From NCBI RefSeq assembly GCF_004136575.1, contig NZ_NOIQ01000002.1, positions 124,001 through 188,000 of the forward strand: a DNA stretch of 64,000 nt, written 5' to 3'. The notes below the pieces were generated by a model. That model worked only from the letters and a program-made list of their open reading frames with translations, had not been told where the DNA came from and ran no database searches. This document shows, piece after piece, positions 51,798-62,073 of this stretch; position 1 is the first letter of the stretch, and each line of letters begins with the position of its first letter. The stretch is from Rothia koreensis. GTDB lineage: Bacteria > Actinomycetota > Actinomycetes > Actinomycetales > Micrococcaceae. Both the position numbers and the translations under genes were made by a program.

Positions 51798-53132
51798 CTA
51801 GGCCGTCGCGCCGATCTTGCGGTTGCGACCGGCAAGAGCACCTGCGATCAAATGGACCACCATGAGGGCCAGCAGGATCACGATGACCATGACCCAACCA
51901 CCGAGAACGTCGGCGAACCATCCGGCGAGCAACGGACCCAGGGCTGCCATCAGGTAGCCGAGGCATTGGGACATGCCGGAGAGCTTCATCGTCTGGGCCG
52001 AGCTCATCGTCCTGAGACCGATCATGGCGAGGGAGAGCGAGAAGCTGCCACCGCAACCGATGCCGATGAACGAGGCCCACAGGGCCGCGGCCTGAGGCAG
52101 AACGAGAGCCCCACCCAGGGCGACGATCAGGAAACCCGCCATGATCATGGCGAGCCAACTCTGCGAGGCCCTCCGTTCGGCAAGGAAACTCACGCTCAGG
52201 TTCCCGAGGATGCCGAGCAACTGCATCAGGAACAGGTGGAATCCTCCGGTCGCGGGATCCATTCCCACGCTGGCCTCCACCGTCGGCAGCCAGTTGGCGG
52301 CCGTGTAGAAGATCAGCGACTGGAGTCCCATGAATATCGTGACCTGCCAGGCCAGCGGGGACTTGAGCAACGAGACCTTGCGCGATGCGTTCGGTTCGGC
52401 GGGCGATGGGATCGCAGGCATGGAACCGGTCATGGCCTTGGCGAGTGACCCCGAACGCTCGTACTCGCGGCGCCGGGTCGCACGTGTCAGGAAGAACCAC
52501 CACACGGCGCACACGAGCGGCACGGCGGCCCAGATCGCCAGGGCCGAGCGCCACGACCCCGGCAGGGTGTGCGACAAAGGCGCCGTAATGCCTGAGGCGG
52601 TCGCGGCACCGACCGAGAGCACGGCCGTGTAGAGGCCGGTCATGAGGGACACGTGCTTCGAGAAATCACGTTTGACGATGACCGGAACAAGGACGTTCCC
52701 TGTAGCGATTCCGACGCCGATCAGGAGCGTTCCGACCCAGAGCCAGCCGATGCCGGGGGTCGATCTCAGAAGTATGCCCAGACCGAGGACCGCGAGAGCC
52801 ACCAGGACCACCCGTTCGATCCCGATGCGTTGGGCGGGAATGGCCACGATGGGGGAGAGGATTGCGAAGGCCAGGAGCGGCAAGGCCCCGACCAGCCCGA
52901 GTCCACCGGATCCCAGGCCCGTGTCGTCGCCGATCAGGTGGAGAGCGGGTCCGACCGTGGTCAGCGCCGGCCTGAGACAGGAAGCGATGAGCAGGACAAC
53001 GATGCACCACGCGGCCGTGACCTGGCGGGCACCTGAGGGGGTCGCGGGGCCGTCGGAAGCGGGAAGGTCAGGGTTCCGCGGACGGTCCGATGGGGAATTC
53101 TCGGGAGTGTCGGTCACCGGGTCATGCTCCAA
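51798..53132 (-). CDS. CynX/NimT family MFS transporter
   Basis: 444 residues with 12 predicted helices after a 35-residue hydrophilic N-terminus. The start of TM1 (ASCLRPALTTVGPALHLI) is typical of the cyanate/nitroimidazole CynX-NimT group. The substrate is unknown. It overlaps the menA stop by 11 bases, so it is translated from the menaquinone operon. Confidence 0.87.
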   Translation of the reverse strand: MEHDPVTDTPENSPSDRPRNPDLPASDGPATPSGARQVTAAWCIVVLLIASCLRPALTTVGPALHLIGDDTGLGSGGLGLVGALPLLAFAILSPIVAIPAQRIGIERVVLVALAVLGLGILLRSTPGIGWLWVGTLLIGVGIATGNVLVPVIVKRDFSKHVSLMTGLYTAVLSVGAATASGITAPLSHTLPGSWRSALAIWAAVPLVCAVWWFFLTRATRRREYERSGSLAKAMTGSMPAIPSPAEPNASRKVSLLKSPLAWQVTIFMGLQSLIFYTAANWLPTVEASVGMDPATGGFHLFLMQLLGILGNLSVSFLAERRASQSWLAMIMAGFLIVALGGALVLPQAAALWASFIGIGCGGSFSLSLAMIGLRTMSSAQTMKLSGMSQCLGYLMAALGPLLAGWFADVLGGWVMVIVILLALMVVHLIAGALAGRNRKIGATA

Positions 53133-53997
53133 TGATTGACGCGACCAGAAGCAGGAGAGCGAACAGCAAACTCAGCAAACCGGTCTGTTTGAGGACGGGA
53201 ATGAGCCTTCTCATGTCCGTGGCGGACAGAACGGTCCGGACGGCGGGCCAGGCCAGCGGCAGCGCCAGGAGGACCAGAAGGTTCCACGGATTCTCCGGGA
53301 CCGTGAACAGCATCAGCGCGAAAGCGAGACCTACCTCTGCCGCGTAGGCCAGGCGAGCGCGGGAACCACCCAGCCGGACCGCGAGCGTGAGCTTTCCCGC
53401 TTCCGTGTCCGTGGGAATGTCACGCAGGTTGTTCGCCATCAGGAGTGCGCAGGCGATGAGACCCAGCGAAACCGAGGACACCACGGCGGTGAGCGACAAC
53501 TGCGAGGCCTGGGTGAAGGTCGTGCCCATCGTCGCGACGAGACCGAAGTAGAGAAACACGAAAAGGTCGCCCAAACCCATGTAGCCGTAGGGGCGTCGTC
53601 CTCCGGTGTAGCCCCACGCGGCGAAAACCGCTGAGAGTCCGATGAGCAGGAACCACCATTGTCCGGTGATGACCACCAGCGCGAGCCCCGAGACCATGGC
53701 GAGACCGAAACAAGCGAAAGCCGCGAGCTTCACGTGCCGCGCGGGAGCGGCGCCAGAACCGGTCAGGCGCATCGGGCCGACACGGGAATCGTCCGTGCCC
53801 TTGATCCCGTCCGAGTAGTCGTTGGCGTAGTTCACGCCGATCTGGAGGAACAGGGCCACCAGCAGCGCAAGAACGGCGCAGACCGGTCGGAACTGCCACA
53901 GGTGGACGGCCGCGCCTGTGCCGGCGATGACGGGAGCGACGGCCATGGGCAACGTACGCAGGCGTGCTCCCTCGACCCACTGTGCAACGGTTGCCAC
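53122..53997 (-). CDS. menA: 1,4-dihydroxy-2-naphthoate polyprenyltransferase
   Basis: Membrane enzyme that prenylates DHNA to demethylmenaquinone, 291 residues. The prenyl-diphosphate Asp motif is NYANDYSDGIKGTDD; the second is NNLRDIPTDTEAGK. Nine helices are predicted. GTG 53997 has GAGAGGAGCGC upstream. It is third in the menB-menE-menA-MFS order. Confidence 0.95.
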   Translation of the reverse strand: MATVAQWVEGARLRTLPMAVAPVIAGTGAAVHLWQFRPVCAVLALLVALFLQIGVNYANDYSDGIKGTDDSRVGPMRLTGSGAAPARHVKLAAFACFGLAMVSGLALVVITGQWWFLLIGLSAVFAAWGYTGGRRPYGYMGLGDLFVFLYFGLVATMGTTFTQASQLSLTAVVSSVSLGLIACALLMANNLRDIPTDTEAGKLTLAVRLGGSRARLAYAAEVGLAFALMLFTVPENPWNLLVLLALPLAWPAVRTVLSATDMRRLIPVLKQTGLLSLLFALLLLVASIIGA

Positions 53998-54098
53998 GTG
54001 CGCTCCTCTCGGTGTGCCGGGCACGCTCGCGCCGGGCGGAAAGCTTGGGATGACAATTCATTGTCTCACTTCGGCGGAATCGCGCCAGTCGGACGCGT

Positions 54099-55310
54099 TC
54101 ACTCCATGGCGTCCGGGGCCAGCAGTCGGTGCACTTCCGTCCGGTCCGGCTTCCCCGTGCTGGTCTGCGGCAGGCGGTCCAGGACCCGGATGGTCTTGGG
54201 CGCCGCGGCCCGGCCGAGGTCTTGGCGGACACGATCGGCCAGGCTGGTCACGTCGGGCTCCCGGTTCGGTCTGCGCGAGACGGCCGCCCGAATTTCCTGG
54301 CCCCATCGTGGACTCTCGACGCCGACGACGACGGCCTCCCGCACGGACGGGTCCTGTTCCAGGACGGCGGCCACGGCACGGGCCGAAACCTTGACCCCGC
54401 CGGTGAGGATGACGTCGTCCGCCCGCCCGGCGACGGAAAGCCCTTCACGGTCGGAGAACGTGCCGAGATCATCGGTCCGGTACCACCAGGTGCCGTCCGG
54501 ACTGCGGCGGAAGGAGCTGGCCGTCCGCTCGGGATCGCCGAGATAGCCCGAGGCGACGGTCGGCCCGCCCAACCAGATGCGTCCCGGGGCCGAAGGATCG
54601 GTGGCGGGCTCCACGGCAACGTGAGTCCCTGGCAAGGGATGTCTGTCATACACGCACCCTCCCGCCGTCTCCGCGCTGCCGTAGGTCTCGACCAGGGGGA
54701 TGCCCAGCTGACCGCAATCGCGCAGGAGTGCCGTCGAGGCCGGCGCTCCGCCCAGCAGAATCGCGTCGAAACTTCTCAGCGCCTCGAGTATTTCGCTCTC
54801 GAGGGCGGCGTCGGTCTCCGCTTCCTCCACCAAGGTGTGGAGCTGCGTCGGGACGAGTGAGGTCATCCTGTGCCCAGAGGGCAGGCGGTGTGCGGCGTCG
54901 AGAAAATCGCGCGCGGTGAAGCGGCTGCCGTCCCGAACGGATGCGGTCGCCGCGGGCCGGGTCGCGGCGAGAACCGAGCGGGCCACGACTTGTGCCCCGG
55001 CGACGTAGTGCACGGGCAGCGCGAGCAACCAGTGGGCGCCGCCGTCGGTGCCCGTTGCCTTCTCGGTAGCCAGCCCCGAGGCCCTGAGCGCTCCCGCGGA
55101 CAGGACCGTCTGCTTCGGGCGCCCCGTGGAACCCGAGGTGCTCACCACGAGCGCCGCCACGTCTTCGCCGATTCTGGTCTCGCGCGTGATCGTCCGGGAG
55201 AGGGAGTCGCGGAGGCGCTCGACGTCGACGGACCCCGGCCCGTCGAGGAAGACCGCAACCTCGGAGGCCTCGGGAACAGCAGAAACGGGGGAGAGCTGAG
55301 AAAAATCCAT
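54099..55310 (-). CDS. menE: o-succinylbenzoate-CoA ligase
   Basis: AMP-forming ligase of 403 residues. The phosphate loop is STSGSTGRPKQ, the adenine region TYGSAETAGG, and the hinge TDDLGTFSDREGLSVAGR, with the C-terminal Lys in TSTGKPDR. It is shorter than typical acyl-CoA ligases, as MenE proteins are in actinobacteria. It lies 53 bases after menB. Confidence 0.93.
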   Translation of the reverse strand: MDFSQLSPVSAVPEASEVAVFLDGPGSVDVERLRDSLSRTITRETRIGEDVAALVVSTSGSTGRPKQTVLSAGALRASGLATEKATGTDGGAHWLLALPVHYVAGAQVVARSVLAATRPAATASVRDGSRFTARDFLDAAHRLPSGHRMTSLVPTQLHTLVEEAETDAALESEILEALRSFDAILLGGAPASTALLRDCGQLGIPLVETYGSAETAGGCVYDRHPLPGTHVAVEPATDPSAPGRIWLGGPTVASGYLGDPERTASSFRRSPDGTWWYRTDDLGTFSDREGLSVAGRADDVILTGGVKVSARAVAAVLEQDPSVREAVVVGVESPRWGQEIRAAVSRRPNREPDVTSLADRVRQDLGRAAAPKTIRVLDRLPQTSTGKPDRTEVHRLLAPDAME

Positions 55311-55363
55311 GGCGTCTCCAGCCTAGTCGTGGTCCCTGGTCGCTCGACCGCGGCCGGGATTCG

Positions 55364-56329
55364 TCAGAAGTAGTAGGGGAACGCACTCCAATCGGGATCC
55401 CGCTTCTGCAGGAAGGCATCGCGCCCTTCGACGGCCTCGTCCGTCATGTAACCCATGCGCGTGGCCTCACCGGCGAAGACCTGTTGCCCGACCATGCCGT
55501 CGTCGGGAAGGTTGAAGGCGAATTTCAGCATGCGGATGGCCTGCGGGGACTGGCGTGCGATGTCGGCGGCGCACTCCAGGGCGGTGCTCTCGAGCTCGGC
55601 ATGGGGTACAACCTGATTCACGGCACCCATCTCGTGCATGCGCTGGGCGTCGTACTCCCTGGCCAGGAAGAAGATCTCGCGGGCGGCCTTCTGGCCGACC
55701 TGACGCGCCAGAAGGGCCGATCCGTACCCGGCGTCGAAGGACCCCACGGTGGCGTCGGTCTGCTTGAACTTGCCGAATTCGCGCGATGCGATCGTCAGGT
55801 CGCAGACGACGTGGAGGGAATGTCCGCCGCCGGCGGCCCAGCCGGAGACGACGGCAATGACCACCTTCGGCATGGTGCGAATCAGACGTTGCACCTCGAG
55901 AATGTGCAGGCGGCCGGCCCGGGCCGGGTCGATCGAGTCAGCGGTCTCGGACTCGGCGTACCGGTAGCCGTCCCGTCCACGAATCCGCTGGTCCCCACCG
56001 GAGCAGAAAGCCCACCCGCCGTCTTTCGGGGAGGGCCCGTTGCCGGTCAGCAGCACGGTACCGACGTCGCTGGTCATCCGGGCGTGGTCCAGGACCCGGT
56101 ACAACTCGTCCACGGTTCCCGGACGAAAGGCATTGCGCACTTCGGGGCGGTCGAAGGCGACCCGGACGCACGGAAGGTCTCTCACGATGCGTCCCGTCGC
56201 GTCCCTTTCGACCTGACGGTGGTAAGTGATGTCCTCGAGGTCCTCGAAGCCTTCGACCGTTCTCCAGCGGTGGGGGTCGAAGACGTCGGACACGGATTCG
56301 GGCAGCGCGGAGTTCTCGGTCGTAGTCAT
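55364..56329 (-). CDS. menB: 1,4-dihydroxy-2-naphthoyl-CoA synthase
   Basis: Crotonase-fold ring-closing enzyme, 321 residues. WAFCSGGDQRIRG and VVSGWAAGGGHSLHVVCDL form the oxyanion hole, with TDATVGSFDAGYGS and the C-terminal WSAFPYYF. ATG 56329 fits; the earlier ATG 56377 lies in the putP terminator. It leads the men operon. Confidence 0.96.
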   Translation of the reverse strand: MTTTENSALPESVSDVFDPHRWRTVEGFEDLEDITYHRQVERDATGRIVRDLPCVRVAFDRPEVRNAFRPGTVDELYRVLDHARMTSDVGTVLLTGNGPSPKDGGWAFCSGGDQRIRGRDGYRYAESETADSIDPARAGRLHILEVQRLIRTMPKVVIAVVSGWAAGGGHSLHVVCDLTIASREFGKFKQTDATVGSFDAGYGSALLARQVGQKAAREIFFLAREYDAQRMHEMGAVNQVVPHAELESTALECAADIARQSPQAIRMLKFAFNLPDDGMVGQQVFAGEATRMGYMTDEAVEGRDAFLQKRDPDWSAFPYYF

Positions 56330-56358
56330 CAGTGCGATTCTAGCCGGCACGGAAAAAA

Positions 56359-56390
56359 CCTGCCCGCTCGGGTGCACCCGAGCGGGCAGG
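56359..56390 (-). terminator. Rho-independent terminator of putP
   Basis: 15-bp stem CCTGCCCGCTCGGGT with a 2-base loop. On the minus strand it is followed by TTTTTT, a classical terminator just after putP and before menB. Confidence 0.9.
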
Positions 56391-56413
56391 CCGCGCGAGA
56401 AGAGGACATCGGG

Positions 56414-57928
56414 TCAGCGGGCCGAGGCCAGCTCCTTGGCCTCGGCGAACTCGCGTTCCACGCGCTCCGACGGGCGGTGCGTCATCAGCGAGACGACGAC
56501 GCCGACCACGAGCGCGGCGGCGAACCCGGGGACAATCTCGTAGAGCGCGAGGATCCCCGTCGACTCCGGATCCTGGATCGCGTACCGCCACACGATCGTG
56601 ACCACGGCGCCGACGATCATCGAGCAGAGTCCTCCCGAGGCCGTGAGTTTCCTCCAGAACAACGACAGCAGCATCAACGGACCGAAGGCCGCGCCGAAAC
56701 CGGCCCATGCAAAGGCGACGAGCTCGAGGACCGCGGAGTCCGAGTCGAGGGCGATCAGGGCCGCGATCACGGACACGGTCAGGACCGCGCCGCGCGACAT
56801 CCACAGCTGGACCTTGGGGGTGGGCCGCCGCTTGATGAGCAGCATGGCCAAGTCTTCGACCGCGGCGGAGGAGGAAACCACGAGCTGTGAGGACACCGTG
56901 GACATAATCGCCGCGAGCACGGCGGCCAGCACGAAACCGGCGGCGAGCGGGTGGAACAGGATCTGGGAGAGGTCCAGGAAGACTGTCTCCGCGGATTTCG
57001 AGTCGGTCAGGCTGGCTTCAGGATGGGTCGAGAAATAGGCGATGCCGGTCAGTGCCGTGGCAATCGTGCCGACCACGGACAGGACCATCCAGGAGATGCC
57101 AATGCGGCGTCCGGTCGGCGCGTCCTTGGGAGAGCGAAGGGCCATGAAGCGCACCACGATGTGCGGTTGGCCGAAGTATCCGAGCCCCCACGCCAGCGAG
57201 GAGATCACTCCGATCGCGGTGGCCCCGCTGACCAGTGAGAGAGCGTCCGGATTGGCCTCGGAGACGGCGTTCAGGACATGACCGGGACCGCCGAACTGGA
57301 TGACGGCAACGACGGGAACCATGACCAGTGCGACGAGCATCAGGAGCCCTTGCGCCACGTCCGTGAAGGTCGCGCCCAGGAAGCCGCCGAAGAACGTGTA
57401 GAGCACCGTGATCGCGGCGATCACGATCATGCCCACGTGGTAATTGCCGTCGAAGGTGGTCTGGTAGAACTTGCCGCCGGCGACCATGCCCGAGGAAACG
57501 TAGAAGATGAAGAAGATCAAGATGATGAGCCCGCAGGTCACGCGCAGGACCCGACTCGAGAGGCCATCGGCTTTGAGGCGGTTGTCGAAGAACGAGGGGA
57601 TCGTGATCGCATTCCCCGAGACTTCGGAATAGGCGCGCAGGCGCGGGGCCACCACTTTCCAGTTGACCCACGCGCCGATGGTCAGGCCGATGGCGATCCA
57701 GGCGTCGAGGAGCCCGGAGACGTAGATGGCACCGGGCAGGCCCATGACGAGCCAGCCGGACATGTCGGAAGCGCCCGCGGACAGCGCCGCGACTCCGGGT
57801 CGGAGGGATCTGCCTCCGAGCATGTAGTCCTCGTTGTCAGTGTTCTTGGTGCTGGCCCACAGGCCGATGGCGATCATCCCCAGGAAATAGATCCCCAGGG
57901 CGATGTACTGGAATGTCTGGTCGGACAT
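56414..57928 (-). CDS. putP: Sodium/proline symporter
   Basis: 504-residue SSS-family transporter with about 13 helices. YMLGGRSLRPGVAALSAGASDMSGW covers the TM2 sodium site, with GQPHIVVRFMA and the conserved SSQLVVSSSA in TM9. This pattern matches PutP well. It is followed by a strong terminator; a weak Crp-like box lies upstream. Confidence 0.92.
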   Translation of the reverse strand: MSDQTFQYIALGIYFLGMIAIGLWASTKNTDNEDYMLGGRSLRPGVAALSAGASDMSGWLVMGLPGAIYVSGLLDAWIAIGLTIGAWVNWKVVAPRLRAYSEVSGNAITIPSFFDNRLKADGLSSRVLRVTCGLIILIFFIFYVSSGMVAGGKFYQTTFDGNYHVGMIVIAAITVLYTFFGGFLGATFTDVAQGLLMLVALVMVPVVAVIQFGGPGHVLNAVSEANPDALSLVSGATAIGVISSLAWGLGYFGQPHIVVRFMALRSPKDAPTGRRIGISWMVLSVVGTIATALTGIAYFSTHPEASLTDSKSAETVFLDLSQILFHPLAAGFVLAAVLAAIMSTVSSQLVVSSSAAVEDLAMLLIKRRPTPKVQLWMSRGAVLTVSVIAALIALDSDSAVLELVAFAWAGFGAAFGPLMLLSLFWRKLTASGGLCSMIVGAVVTIVWRYAIQDPESTGILALYEIVPGFAAALVVGVVVSLMTHRPSERVEREFAEAKELASAR

Positions 57929-57973
57929 TGTCGTATTCTCCGGTGCGTCGATTGACGAGTGCAGTCCTCGGGC

Positions 57974-57987
57974 GTGACGGGAGCCAC
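57974..57987. promoter_or_regulatory. Weak Crp-like box upstream of putP
   Basis: GTGACGGGAGCCAC matches GTGA-N6-TCAC except for one base (CCAC). It is centred about 52 bases before the putP start. One mismatch in a short palindrome in GC-rich DNA may be chance. Confidence 0.25.
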
Positions 57988-58053
57988 GAGTTCAGCACCC
58001 GAGTATGCCAGATCACGCGAAGGATGGGGAGAATCTGAAGGAATGCGCAGGAG

Positions 58054-58998
58054 TCATTCCCGTGGCGTCTGCGGCATCTGGGCCGTACGGATGACCTGCA
58101 ACGCCTCGGTGTGCGTGGTGATGACGGCCGCCGAACGATTGGCTCGCCATGTGACGGCCGCGCCGGACAGGACGATCAACGCGATGCCGATATAGGCCGA
58201 GGCCGAGAGCAACTCACCGAGGAGGGCGAGCCCGACCAAGGACGAGACCACGGGATCCAGGGAGAAGAAGACCCCGACGACCGCAGGGTTGGTCATGGTC
58301 GCCGCGAACGCGTCGCAGGAAAAGGCCAGAGCGAGACCCACGGCACCGATGAACACGGCGATGCCCCAGTCGCCCACGGTCATGTGGGGGAGGGCCAGCG
58401 CCGTCGCCGGGGACCACATGATGGCACCGATCGCGATCGACACGGAGAGTCCGCGGATGCCGGCGGTCGCTTCTGTCCCGCTGCCGATCTTGCCGGACAG
58501 CAGCGTGTAACCCGTCATGGACGCGGCGGCCATGACGGCGAAGACATATCCCAGAAGATCCGTGCTCCCGAAGGTCGGCCCGGCGATCAGAACAACGCCC
58601 GCCAGGGCCCCTACCGCAAACAGGCCGTCCTTGAACTTGCGCACGCCGAACATGGCCACGGCGAAGGCTCCGAGGTACTCGATCGTCACGGCCACGCCCA
58701 GGGGTATGCGATCCACCGCGAGGTAGAAGAACACGTTCATCAGAGAGGAGACGACGCCGTAGGAGACCACGGAGAGCCAGTCCCTTCGGGTGAACCGCCA
58801 GAATTTCGGCCGAGCGATGAGCAGCAGGACGACGGCGGCCGTCGTCATCCGCAGGCCGGACACCGAGACGGGGCTGAACTTCTCGAAAAGGGTCGTGGCC
58901 ACCGCGGACGTGGTCTGGATGCCGGTCGAGCCGATGAGCACGGCGATCAGAGCGGTGGTTCCCCGATGGCGCCGCGGAATGCGTTCAGTCAGAGACAC
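58054..58998 (-). CDS. EamA family transporter (RhtA-like)
   Basis: 314 residues with ten predicted helices in two EamA repeats; the second repeat contains [19 protein letters not shown], typical of threonine/homoserine exporter RhtA. The substrate is probably an amino acid or similar metabolite. Its start overlaps the gluQRS stop by 14 bases, so the two are translated together. Confidence 0.88.
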   Translation of the reverse strand: MSLTERIPRRHRGTTALIAVLIGSTGIQTTSAVATTLFEKFSPVSVSGLRMTTAAVVLLLIARPKFWRFTRRDWLSVVSYGVVSSLMNVFFYLAVDRIPLGVAVTIEYLGAFAVAMFGVRKFKDGLFAVGALAGVVLIAGPTFGSTDLLGYVFAVMAAASMTGYTLLSGKIGSGTEATAGIRGLSVSIAIGAIMWSPATALALPHMTVGDWGIAVFIGAVGLALAFSCDAFAATMTNPAVVGVFFSLDPVVSSLVGLALLGELLSASAYIGIALIVLSGAAVTWRANRSAAVITTHTEALQVIRTAQMPQTPRE

Positions 58999-59953
58999 GG
59001 GGCACCTCCGCCGCGGGATCGAGGACAGTCCAGGGGTCCAGCGAGATCGTTTCCGGGTCGAAGACCTCCAGCATCTGCGAGGCCGACTCGGGAAGGGCCC
59101 CGGCGTCGTCGGTCCGCAGGCTCCGGAGCGGCATCGAGGAGGCGATCATGCGCACGATCTCGGCGGGAGCCACCCCGTTGTCCCGGAGCTCGGCCACGGT
59201 GACGGCCCCGTCGCGCTTGGCCAGCCGCTTGCCCTCCCGATTCAGGGCGAGCGGAACATGGACGTAGTCCACGCGGCCGAGCCCCAACAGGGAGGCAAGA
59301 CAGGACTGCCTTGGGGCGGAGGAGAGCAGATCATCGCCGCGCACCACCTGGTCGATGCCTTGAAAATGGTCGTCGACGACCACGGCCAGGTTGTAGGCCG
59401 CGCGTCCGTCATTGCGGACCAGAACCATGTCGTCCACCATCCCCGTGTACTGGCCGGCGTAGCGGTCAAGGACCGTCCATTCGCGGGTTTCGCTGCGCAG
59501 CCGGAGAGCCGCCGGACGTGACCGTGCGCGTTCGGTCCGTTCGTCGGCGGTCAGAGTGCGGCACGTGCCGGGGTAGGCGCCGGGGGCACCGTGCGGGGCG
59601 GAGGAGGCCTCCTGGATCTCTCTCCGGGTGCAGAAACACTCGTAGACCATTCCGCGTTCGCGGAGACGGGCGACGGCGTCCTCGTACGCGACCGTGCGCG
59701 CCGACTGGATCAACGGTTCGCCGTCCCAATCGATGCCGAGTGCCTCGAGGTCGTCCATTTGGCGCTGGGCGGAGCCTTCTCTGACGCGGTCGAGGTCTTC
59801 GATCCTGAGACGGAAGGCGCGCCCCGTGGACCGAGCGAACAGCCACGCGTAGAGAGCGGTGCGCAGGTTTCCGAGGTGAAGGTCTCCCGACGGCGACGGG
59901 GCGTAACGGCCCGCACCAGAGGGGGAGGCAGACACATCGGAGGGGGAGAGCAT
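58985..59953 (-). CDS. gluQRS: Glutamyl-Q tRNA(Asp) synthetase
   Basis: Truncated class I synthetase of 322 residues without an anticodon-binding domain. [19 protein letters not shown] holds the HIGH-type motif, CFCTRREI with PGTCR forms the zinc site, and KRLAKRDGA replaces KMSKS. GluQRS puts glutamate on queuosine of tRNA-Asp in other bacteria. ATG 59953 fits the family length; upstream codons do not. Confidence 0.92.
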   Translation of the reverse strand: MLSPSDVSASPSGAGRYAPSPSGDLHLGNLRTALYAWLFARSTGRAFRLRIEDLDRVREGSAQRQMDDLEALGIDWDGEPLIQSARTVAYEDAVARLRERGMVYECFCTRREIQEASSAPHGAPGAYPGTCRTLTADERTERARSRPAALRLRSETREWTVLDRYAGQYTGMVDDMVLVRNDGRAAYNLAVVVDDHFQGIDQVVRGDDLLSSAPRQSCLASLLGLGRVDYVHVPLALNREGKRLAKRDGAVTVAELRDNGVAPAEIVRMIASSMPLRSLRTDDAGALPESASQMLEVFDPETISLDPWTVLDPAAEVPRVSD

Positions 59954-60026
59954 GGTCCCATCGTAACGAGGCGGGCAAGGCCCGATCGCATCGGGCGAAC
60001 GAGGGTTTTCGGATACGGTCGCCCTG

Positions 60027-60042
60027 TGATCCATTCGGATCA
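60027..60042. promoter_or_regulatory. Inverted repeat upstream of the MBL hydrolase gene
   Basis: TGATCC-ATTC-GGATCA, a perfect 6-bp inverted repeat ending 14 bases before the start codon and within the gluQRS-MBL divergent region. It could be an operator; no matching regulator is adjacent. Confidence 0.3.
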
Positions 60043-60056
60043 AGTACCGTAGGCAT

Positions 60057-60962
60057 ATGGCTCGAACACAAGAAATTGCCGACGGGATCTACGTCATCGC
60101 GACCGATGACTACCGTTTGAACACCGGATTGATCCTTGGCGCGGACAAGGCCATGGTCATCGACACGGGTGCCGGCCCCCGCCAGGGCGCCGAAATCTTC
60201 CGTGCCGCTCGCAAGATCACGGACCTTCCGTTCGTGGTCGTGAATACCCACGCGCACTACGACCACTTCTTCGGCAATGCCGTCTTCGCGGCGGACGGCA
60301 CCACCGATTTCTGGGCCCACCCCAACGCCGAGCGTGCGATGGAGCGCTACGCCGACCGCCAGCGCGGCTACGTGGAGACCTTGGAACCGGAAATGGCTCA
60401 TCACCAGGGGCCGAACACCGACATCATCCCGCCGACCCGCCTCCTTCCGGGTGATGGCGGACGCGCCTCATTCACCCGCGTCGACCTGGGAGACCGGGCC
60501 GTGACGCTGTTCTATCTGGGACTCGGACACACCGACAATGACGTCCTCGCGGGTGTCGACGAAGTCCTGTTCACGGGAGACATCGTGGAACAGGGTGCCG
60601 ACCCCGCTTTCGACGATTCCTTCCCGGAGGTCTGGGTCCAGACCCTGGCCACGGTCGCCGGCCTGGACCGTTACCACGTCTTCGTCCCGGGACACGGAAC
60701 CCCTGTGGAGCGCACCTTCGTGCAGCGCCAGTCCGAAACCATGAGGGAAGCGATCGACAGGATCGCGGCGTCGACCTCGAATCCGGAGGCCGGACCCACG
60801 ACCGCGGCGATGTACAAACTTCCCTACGACGCCGGGGTGACCCGTATTCTGCTGGACCGCCTGGCCTACCTCGAGGAAAAGGGAATGATGGGCGAGGACC
60901 TGTCCGTGGAGGACACCCCGACCGGCGTGACCGGCCCCATCACCACGGGCGAGCACGCTTAG
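60057..60962 (+). CDS. Metallo-beta-lactamase fold hydrolase
   Basis: 301 residues with all zinc motifs: [29 protein letters not shown] and VPGHGTP. The pattern resembles the broad glyoxalase II/beta-lactamase-like group with unknown substrate. The last 60 residues form an extra helical part. It is divergent from gluQRS. Confidence 0.88.
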   Translation: MARTQEIADGIYVIATDDYRLNTGLILGADKAMVIDTGAGPRQGAEIFRAARKITDLPFVVVNTHAHYDHFFGNAVFAADGTTDFWAHPNAERAMERYADRQRGYVETLEPEMAHHQGPNTDIIPPTRLLPGDGGRASFTRVDLGDRAVTLFYLGLGHTDNDVLAGVDEVLFTGDIVEQGADPAFDDSFPEVWVQTLATVAGLDRYHVFVPGHGTPVERTFVQRQSETMREAIDRIAASTSNPEAGPTTAAMYKLPYDAGVTRILLDRLAYLEEKGMMGEDLSVEDTPTGVTGPITTGEHA

Positions 60963-60980
60963 ACGGCCCGCCCAGGCGGG

Positions 60981-61922
60981 TCAGTACGACCACACCTTCG
61001 TGTAGGGCCGTTCTTCGGTCGGTTGCTTGCGCCTCAGGAGCCAGACGAGCAGGGCCGTGGACAGGAGTCCGACGGCAAAGATCAGGCACAGGCTGCCCAG
61101 TAGAGCGGCCCCCGCGAAGTGCTGCTGGGCCGCGATCATGTACGTGGCCACCGCGCAGAAGGCCAGGAAGAGCCCGGTGATGACCATCAGCGGAATCAGG
61201 AGCATCCCGGTGTGACGGGTGCTCGCGGTGTCCTGGTCCTCGGCCGGAACGAACCGAAGCACGAGCAAGGCCAAGGCCGTCCAGGCAGCGACCACGAACA
61301 GCGCGGCGACGACGTCGGCCGGCCGGTGCCATTCGTTGATCACGGTGGCAACCCCCGCGAGAGTCCCGAACATCAGCATGACCAGTGACATGAACGGGCG
61401 CCATTTCTTGGGCGCCGCGATGAACAGTGCCGCTCCGGCCGCCGCGGCGAACGTCGTGTGGCCCGACGGCAGGGAATTCATGGTCGCTTCCTGGACGCCG
61501 TAGTTCGGCTTGGCCAGGATCAGGTACTTGAGCGCCTGGGTCGTCCCGTTGGCCCCCGCGGCCATGGCCAGCCCGATCACGGCGGGCAGGAACCGGTGCC
61601 TGCGAACGAGGACGAAAAGGATCCCGATGACCGCCAGGACACCGGCTATGGCAGGGAGAGCGTTGAGCAGGTGATCCGAGTCCCTGCTGTACCGGCGGAG
61701 GTTGTTGCTCACCTCGGAGGTTGCGGTCTGGTCGATCCATTGGCCGGAATAGCTGTAGAGGAATGCCCATACCGTGCCCCACAGGCCGAAGAGCATGATG
61801 CCGATCACGACCAGGTGCTTGATGACGACCCCGACCGTCGGCGGGTGGAAGGTTCCGCGCCTCGTGGAAGGCCAATCGCGTACAGGCGTCTCGCCCTGAT
61901 CTCGCGTTGGCTCGGTACTCAT
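60981..61922 (-). CDS. PAP2 family membrane phosphatase
   Basis: 313 residues from ATG 61922. Catalytic motifs: KYLILAKPN, LPSGHTTFAAAAGAA and VINEWHRPADVVAA, the three PAP2 blocks with the His in SGH and HxxxD. Six or more helices. It may dephosphorylate undecaprenyl diphosphate or phosphatidate-type lipids. ATG 61961 is an alternative start. Confidence 0.88.
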   Translation of the reverse strand: MSTEPTRDQGETPVRDWPSTRRGTFHPPTVGVVIKHLVVIGIMLFGLWGTVWAFLYSYSGQWIDQTATSEVSNNLRRYSRDSDHLLNALPAIAGVLAVIGILFVLVRRHRFLPAVIGLAMAAGANGTTQALKYLILAKPNYGVQEATMNSLPSGHTTFAAAAGAALFIAAPKKWRPFMSLVMLMFGTLAGVATVINEWHRPADVVAALFVVAAWTALALLVLRFVPAEDQDTASTRHTGMLLIPLMVITGLFLAFCAVATYMIAAQQHFAGAALLGSLCLIFAVGLLSTALLVWLLRRKQPTEERPYTKVWSY

Positions 61923-62073
61923 TGGCCCAGGACCCCCTGTACGTTGTGTCAATCCACCCATTGCAGTTCAGCATGCCAGTGCGACCTGCCCGTTCGTCGG
62001 AATTTTCCTGAGCATTTCCTGGGCGGTGGATCCTCGAATGGCCTCGGTCCTGGAGAAGGTGCACAGTGGATCC

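Noticed and set aside
60967-60980. Short inverted repeat CCCGCC-CA-GGCGGG between convergent genes as a terminator
   Set aside because: The loop is too small and the stem too short to call with confidence.
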